64,000 nt of DNA, taken from NCBI RefSeq assembly GCF_015767675.1, contig NZ_CP065217.1, positions 1,116,001 through 1,180,000 of the forward strand. The letters run 5' to 3'. A program made the position numbers and the translations under genes. Source of the stretch: Vibrio navarrensis. GTDB lineage: Bacteria; Pseudomonadota; Gammaproteobacteria; Enterobacterales; Vibrionaceae. Shown piece after piece: positions 60,811 to 64,000 of this stretch (positions are counted from its first letter, which is position 1; every line of letters starts with the position of its first letter). The notes below the pieces were generated by a model. The model ran no database searches. It was not told the DNA's origin and was given only the letters and a program-made list of their open reading frames with translations.

Positions 60811-62157
60811 ATGAAACGCCTTTTACTGGGTTTAGTACTGCTGGTCAGTAGTGCCACAAATATAGCTCATGCAGCCTTGGAGCTGATCATTACTGACGGT
60901 ATCGATTCGGCAAGGCCTATCGCTATTGTTCCGTTTAAATGGCAAGGGAAAGCCGCACTTCCAGCCGATGTCTCCGCGGTGATTGCGTCCGATCTGCAAC
61001 GTAGCGGTAAGTTTAGCCCAATCGCAACCAATAAAATGCCCCAGACTCCTTACAACGAATCTGAGGTTAACTTTGACGCGTGGACGGCTTTAGGCGTTGA
61101 TACGCTGGTGACTGGCAGCATTAGCCAAAATGAGAAAGGTGAGTATGTCGTCCGCTATCAATTGATTGATGTCGTGCGTGGCATGCTTACCAAAGGCCAA
61201 AGCCGGGCATTGGAGGATGGCCAACTCGTGCTATCAAAAGATCATGTGCTGTTTACTAAAGTCGCAACCGTCGAAGGGGAACGTCTGCGCGAATACGCCC
61301 ATCGTATCTCCGACTTGGTCTATGAGCGTTTAACCGGAGAGCGCGGTGCATTTTTGACTCGCATAGCGTATGTGGTGGTCAATGACAACGACAAATTCCC
61401 CTACCAACTGAGAATCTCAGATTACGATGGTTTTAATGAACGTTTGGTGTTGCGCTCAAAGCAACCACTGATGTCACCAGCTTGGTCTCCTGATGGTCGA
61501 CAGCTGGCTTATGTGAGCTTTCAAAATGGTCAGGCGGAAATCTTCATACTGAATATTTATACTGGTGAACATGAGAAACTAACATCATATCCACGTCATA
61601 ATGGTGCGCCACGCTTCTCTCCAGATGGGAGTCAATTGGCGCTTGTCTTGTCCAAAACGGGCTCTTTACAGCTCTACACGCTGGACTTAAAAACTCGCCA
61701 GTTAACCCAAATAACGCGGGATAGATCAAATAATACGGAGCCATTCTGGCATCCTGATGGCAAATCGCTCATCTTTACTTCGGATCGGGGTGGTAAACCA
61801 CAGATATATAGAGTAAATTTGAGCGACGGGTCGACTAGCCGTCTTACTTGGCAAGGTAGCCAGAACTTGGGTGGACAGATTACTCCGGACGGAAGATTCC
61901 TGATCATGGTTAATCGTAGCGAATCCGGCTTTAATCTGGCCAAACAGGATTTGGAAACGGGTGCGGTTCAAGTATTGACCAAAACCTTACTTGACGAGTC
62001 ACCGAGTATTGCGCCGAATGGAGGTATGGTGATTTATAGCTCCATTTACGATAAGAAAAATGTACTGTCGATGGTGTCTATCGATGGTCGCTTTAAAGCT
62101 AGATTACCGGCAACGAATGGGCGTGTCAGAGCTCCCGCATGGTCTCCGTTTTTGTAG
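60811..62157 (+). CDS. tolB: Tol-Pal system beta-propeller protein TolB
   Basis: 448 aa from the ATG at 60811 (a GTG one codon upstream is possible). Sec signal [22 protein letters not shown]-terminal TolB domain then a six-bladed WD40-like propeller with repeated motifs [42 protein letters not shown] and APAWSPFL. Periplasmic; binds Pal and TolA. Confidence 0.96.
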   Translation: MKRLLLGLVLLVSSATNIAHAALELIITDGIDSARPIAIVPFKWQGKAALPADVSAVIASDLQRSGKFSPIATNKMPQTPYNESEVNFDAWTALGVDTLVTGSISQNEKGEYVVRYQLIDVVRGMLTKGQSRALEDGQLVLSKDHVLFTKVATVEGERLREYAHRISDLVYERLTGERGAFLTRIAYVVVNDNDKFPYQLRISDYDGFNERLVLRSKQPLMSPAWSPDGRQLAYVSFQNGQAEIFILNIYTGEHEKLTSYPRHNGAPRFSPDGSQLALVLSKTGSLQLYTLDLKTRQLTQITRDRSNNTEPFWHPDGKSLIFTSDRGGKPQIYRVNLSDGSTSRLTWQGSQNLGGQITPDGRFLIMVNRSESGFNLAKQDLETGAVQVLTKTLLDESPSIAPNGGMVIYSSIYDKKNVLSMVSIDGRFKARLPATNGRVRAPAWSPFL

Positions 62158-62188
62158 CAACTAAGTTTGATTAATAAAGGAAAATAAG

Positions 62189-62743
62189 ATGCAACTTAAC
62201 AAGGTTCTTAAAGGGCTTCTAATCGCACTCCCAGTAATGGCTGTTACAGCGTGTAGCTCAAGTGATGACGCAGCGTCTAACGCTGGCACCAGCACTGAAA
62301 CTAACCAAACAACGTCTGGTGGTTCAGCGACGACTGGTGGTACTGATACCACAGTGATCACGCCGATCAACCAAAACGGTCAGCTATCTGAGCAAGAGCT
62401 TAAAGAACAGACTCTGCGTGAAACTCAAACCGTTTACTTCGCGTTTGATAACGCAACTATCTCAAGTGACTACGAAGAGATGCTAGCGGCGCACGCGGCG
62501 TACCTAAGCAAAAACCCGTCTCTGAAAGTGACTATCGAAGGTCACGCCGACGAGCGTGGTACACCTGAGTACAACATCGCGCTGGGTGAGCGCCGTGCAC
62601 AAGCTGTAGCGAAATACCTGCAAGCGATGGGCGTTCAAGCGGATCAAATCTCTATCGTGAGCTACGGCGAAGAGAAACCTCTTCTTCTTGGTCAAACCGA
62701 AGAAATCTACGCGAAAAACCGTCGCGCAGTATTGGTTTACTAA
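62189..62743 (+). CDS. pal: Peptidoglycan-associated lipoprotein Pal
   Basis: 184 aa. Lipobox at VTACSSSDD; low-complexity Thr/Ser/Gly linker, then an OmpA-like domain with [20 protein letters not shown] that binds meso-DAP peptidoglycan. AAAGGA precedes the ATG. Anchors the outer membrane to the wall during division. Confidence 0.97.
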   Translation: MQLNKVLKGLLIALPVMAVTACSSSDDAASNAGTSTETNQTTSGGSATTGGTDTTVITPINQNGQLSEQELKEQTLRETQTVYFAFDNATISSDYEEMLAAHAAYLSKNPSLKVTIEGHADERGTPEYNIALGERRAQAVAKYLQAMGVQADQISIVSYGEEKPLLLGQTEEIYAKNRRAVLVY

Positions 62744-62758
62744 TTGAGGGAATGCCTC

Positions 62759-63559
62759 ATGTTCAGTAACACTAAGCGAGCGGTTACGCTTACGTTACTG
62801 GCAAGTGCAGCGAATATTGCATTCGCTGCACCAGCCCCAGTATCTGATCTCAATAGCGAGCCCGTGACAGCGTCTGTTGTCAACGCTAGCCCATCTGCCG
62901 TTAACGCTGCTCCCGAAACGGATGTTCAGCGTCTTGAGCGTCTTCTGCAAAATCGAAATCGAGTTCAACTGCAGATGCAGCAACAAATCGATCAAATGTC
63001 GCTAGAAATCGCTGAGTTGCGTGGCAAACTTGAGCGCAATAGCTACGATATGCAGCAAATGCTGGAAAGACAGCGTGAACTGTTCATCGAGTTGGATCGC
63101 GTACGGGGCGAAATTAAGTCCGTAGGGAATACGAGCGTACCAGCGGCCGATGTGGATTCGGGTGCAGATAAAGGTGTGTACAGTACCAACGTGGATGAAC
63201 AGACCGCATATCAAAATGCAGTTGACATGATTTTGAAAAAGCGCGATTACGCTGGTGCGATTGCTGCATTTATTCAGTTTCAAAAAGATTTCCCAAGTTC
63301 GAGTTATGCTGCGAATGCAAGCTATTGGCTAGGTCAGCTTTATTTTGCGCAAAAGCAGGATAAAGAGGCGGCGAAGAGTTTTGCTGAGGTTGTTACCTAC
63401 CGTGATTCCAACAAGCGTGCTGACGCTTTGGTCAAGCTGGGTGATATTGCGGCTCGCAACAACAATCAGGCGGAAGCGAAGAAGTTTTATCAGCAGGCGA
63501 TTGACGAACATCCCGGTAGTGCTTCGGCCAAGGTCGCTAAATCAAAATTGCAAGAATAA
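62759..63559 (+). CDS. cpoB: Cell division coordinator CpoB (YbgF)
   Basis: 266 aa. Signal peptide [24 protein letters not shown]-terminal trimerising coiled coil ([20 protein letters not shown]) and C-terminal TPR repeats ([20 protein letters not shown]). Coordinates PBP1B and Tol activity during constriction. ATG at 62759 rather than the TTG at 62744. Last gene of the tol operon. Confidence 0.94.
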   Translation: MFSNTKRAVTLTLLASAANIAFAAPAPVSDLNSEPVTASVVNASPSAVNAAPETDVQRLERLLQNRNRVQLQMQQQIDQMSLEIAELRGKLERNSYDMQQMLERQRELFIELDRVRGEIKSVGNTSVPAADVDSGADKGVYSTNVDEQTAYQNAVDMILKKRDYAGAIAAFIQFQKDFPSSSYAANASYWLGQLYFAQKQDKEAAKSFAEVVTYRDSNKRADALVKLGDIAARNNNQAEAKKFYQQAIDEHPGSASAKVAKSKLQE

Positions 63560-63582
63560 GGAGCTCAGGCTCCTTATTTTTT
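63555..63582 (+). terminator. Terminator of the tol-pal operon
   Basis: A 10-bp stem AATAAGGAGC / GCTCCTTATT with a 4-nt loop and following TTTTG. The left arm overlaps the cpoB stop codon. No tRNA gene lies between here and nadA, unlike E. coli. Confidence 0.88.
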
Positions 63583-63672
63583 GCCAGTTTTCTGCATGCT
63601 ATGGCTTTTGCATCTTCTATTCGCTTGAGGTTACAATACGCGAACTATAGGAAGTTGCGTAGAGCACGAGCA

Positions 63673-64000
63673 ATGAGCCACATTTTAGACAAGATTGACA
63701 CGGTTTATCCTTTCCCTCCAAAGCCTATCCCTTTGACGCAGGAACAAAAAGAGCAACATCTTTCCAACATCAAGGCATTGTTGAAAGAGAAAGATGCCGT
63801 TCTGATTGCCCATTATTACACTGATCCTGAAATTCAAGCCCTCGCGGAAGAAACGGGTGGCTTTGTCGGCGACTCTCTGGAGATGGCCAAGTTTGGTAAC
63901 CGCCACCCAGCGAGCACCTTGATTATTGCTGGTGTGCGCTTTATGGGTGAATCGGCAAAAATCCTCACCCCAGAGAAACGTATTTTGATGCCGACATTGG
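63673..64000 (+). CDS. nadA: Quinolinate synthase NadA (N-terminal part, cut by window edge)
   Basis: Iron-sulfur enzyme condensing iminoaspartate and DHAP to quinolinate in NAD synthesis. The first 109 residues are visible: [20 protein letters not shown], then [22 protein letters not shown] and [14 protein letters not shown], diagnostic of NadA. The [4Fe-4S] cysteines lie beyond the window. Position after cpoB matches E. coli order, minus the tRNA cluster. Confidence 0.95.
   Translation, partial: MSHILDKIDTVYPFPPKPIPLTQEQKEQHLSNIKALLKEKDAVLIAHYYTDPEIQALAEETGGFVGDSLEMAKFGNRHPASTLIIAGVRFMGESAKILTPEKRILMPTL

Noticed and set aside
63560..63672. tRNA genes between cpoB and nadA
   Set aside because: E. 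coli has a tRNA cluster there, but this 113-bp gap holds only the terminator and no cloverleaf-like sequence.

Overview
The window reads as a chromosomal segment of a Vibrio (Vibrionaceae, Gammaproteobacteria). The evidence is an OmpT-type porin, a monomeric NADP isocitrate dehydrogenase beside cspD-clpS-clpA, a tfoY gene behind a c-di-GMP-I riboswitch of the Vc2 type, mukFEB with cmoM and elyC, and proteins very close to V. cholerae and V. vulnificus families throughout. By eye G+C is in the mid to high 40s. It is almost entirely core genome. I see no insertion sequence, prophage, integron, CRISPR array, rRNA or tRNA gene. The species cannot be fixed from sequence alone; V. vulnificus and its relatives fit.

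Layout. 0-10 kb: xthA, a Cache-type chemoreceptor, a leftward dinG-TSUP-priC-rsmS group (rsmS is a 55-aa gene overlapping priC), the porin ompT behind an AT-rich leader with a strong hairpin, a DUF2057 gene and rluE. 10-20 kb: icd, cspD, clpS, clpA, infA, bpt, aat. Adaptor, unfoldase and both aminoacyl-transferases of the bacterial N-degron pathway sit within 5 kb. A glycine-zipper protein, aroA and a small Vibrio protein follow. 20-33 kb: topA, glgCA, an alpha/beta hydrolase, a DUF2007 protein, a VTT-family membrane protein, riboswitch-tfoY, purR, torD and torR in divergent orientation, and elyC. 33-42 kb: cmoM-mukF-mukE-mukB, then an aldehyde dehydrogenase with a 14-bp tandem repeat behind it.

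42-48 kb: a compact leftward operon of three poorly understood genes: an outer-membrane lipoprotein with a retropepsin-like DTGA motif, an inactive-transglutaminase/multi-TM protein, and a RimK-like ATP-grasp ligase. It looks like an envelope peptide ligation/cleavage module and is my best candidate for little-described biology. cmoB, cmoA and yecE follow. 48-54 kb: aspS, ruvC, a six-TM chemoreceptor with its own promoter and terminator inserted between ruvC and ruvA, then ruvB. 54-64 kb: cydABX-ybgE behind two perfect FNR boxes and a CRP-like site, ybgC-tolQRAB-pal-cpoB, and the start of nadA, cut by the window edge.

Recurring themes are wobble-uridine modification (cmoA, cmoB and cmoM all present), anaerobic control (FNR sites, torR/torD), envelope integrity (Tol-Pal, elyC, the three-gene module) and chromosome maintenance (mukFEB, topA, ruvABC, dinG, priC). 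Start codons were moved inward from the longest open frame wherever family length and ribosome binding site agreed.
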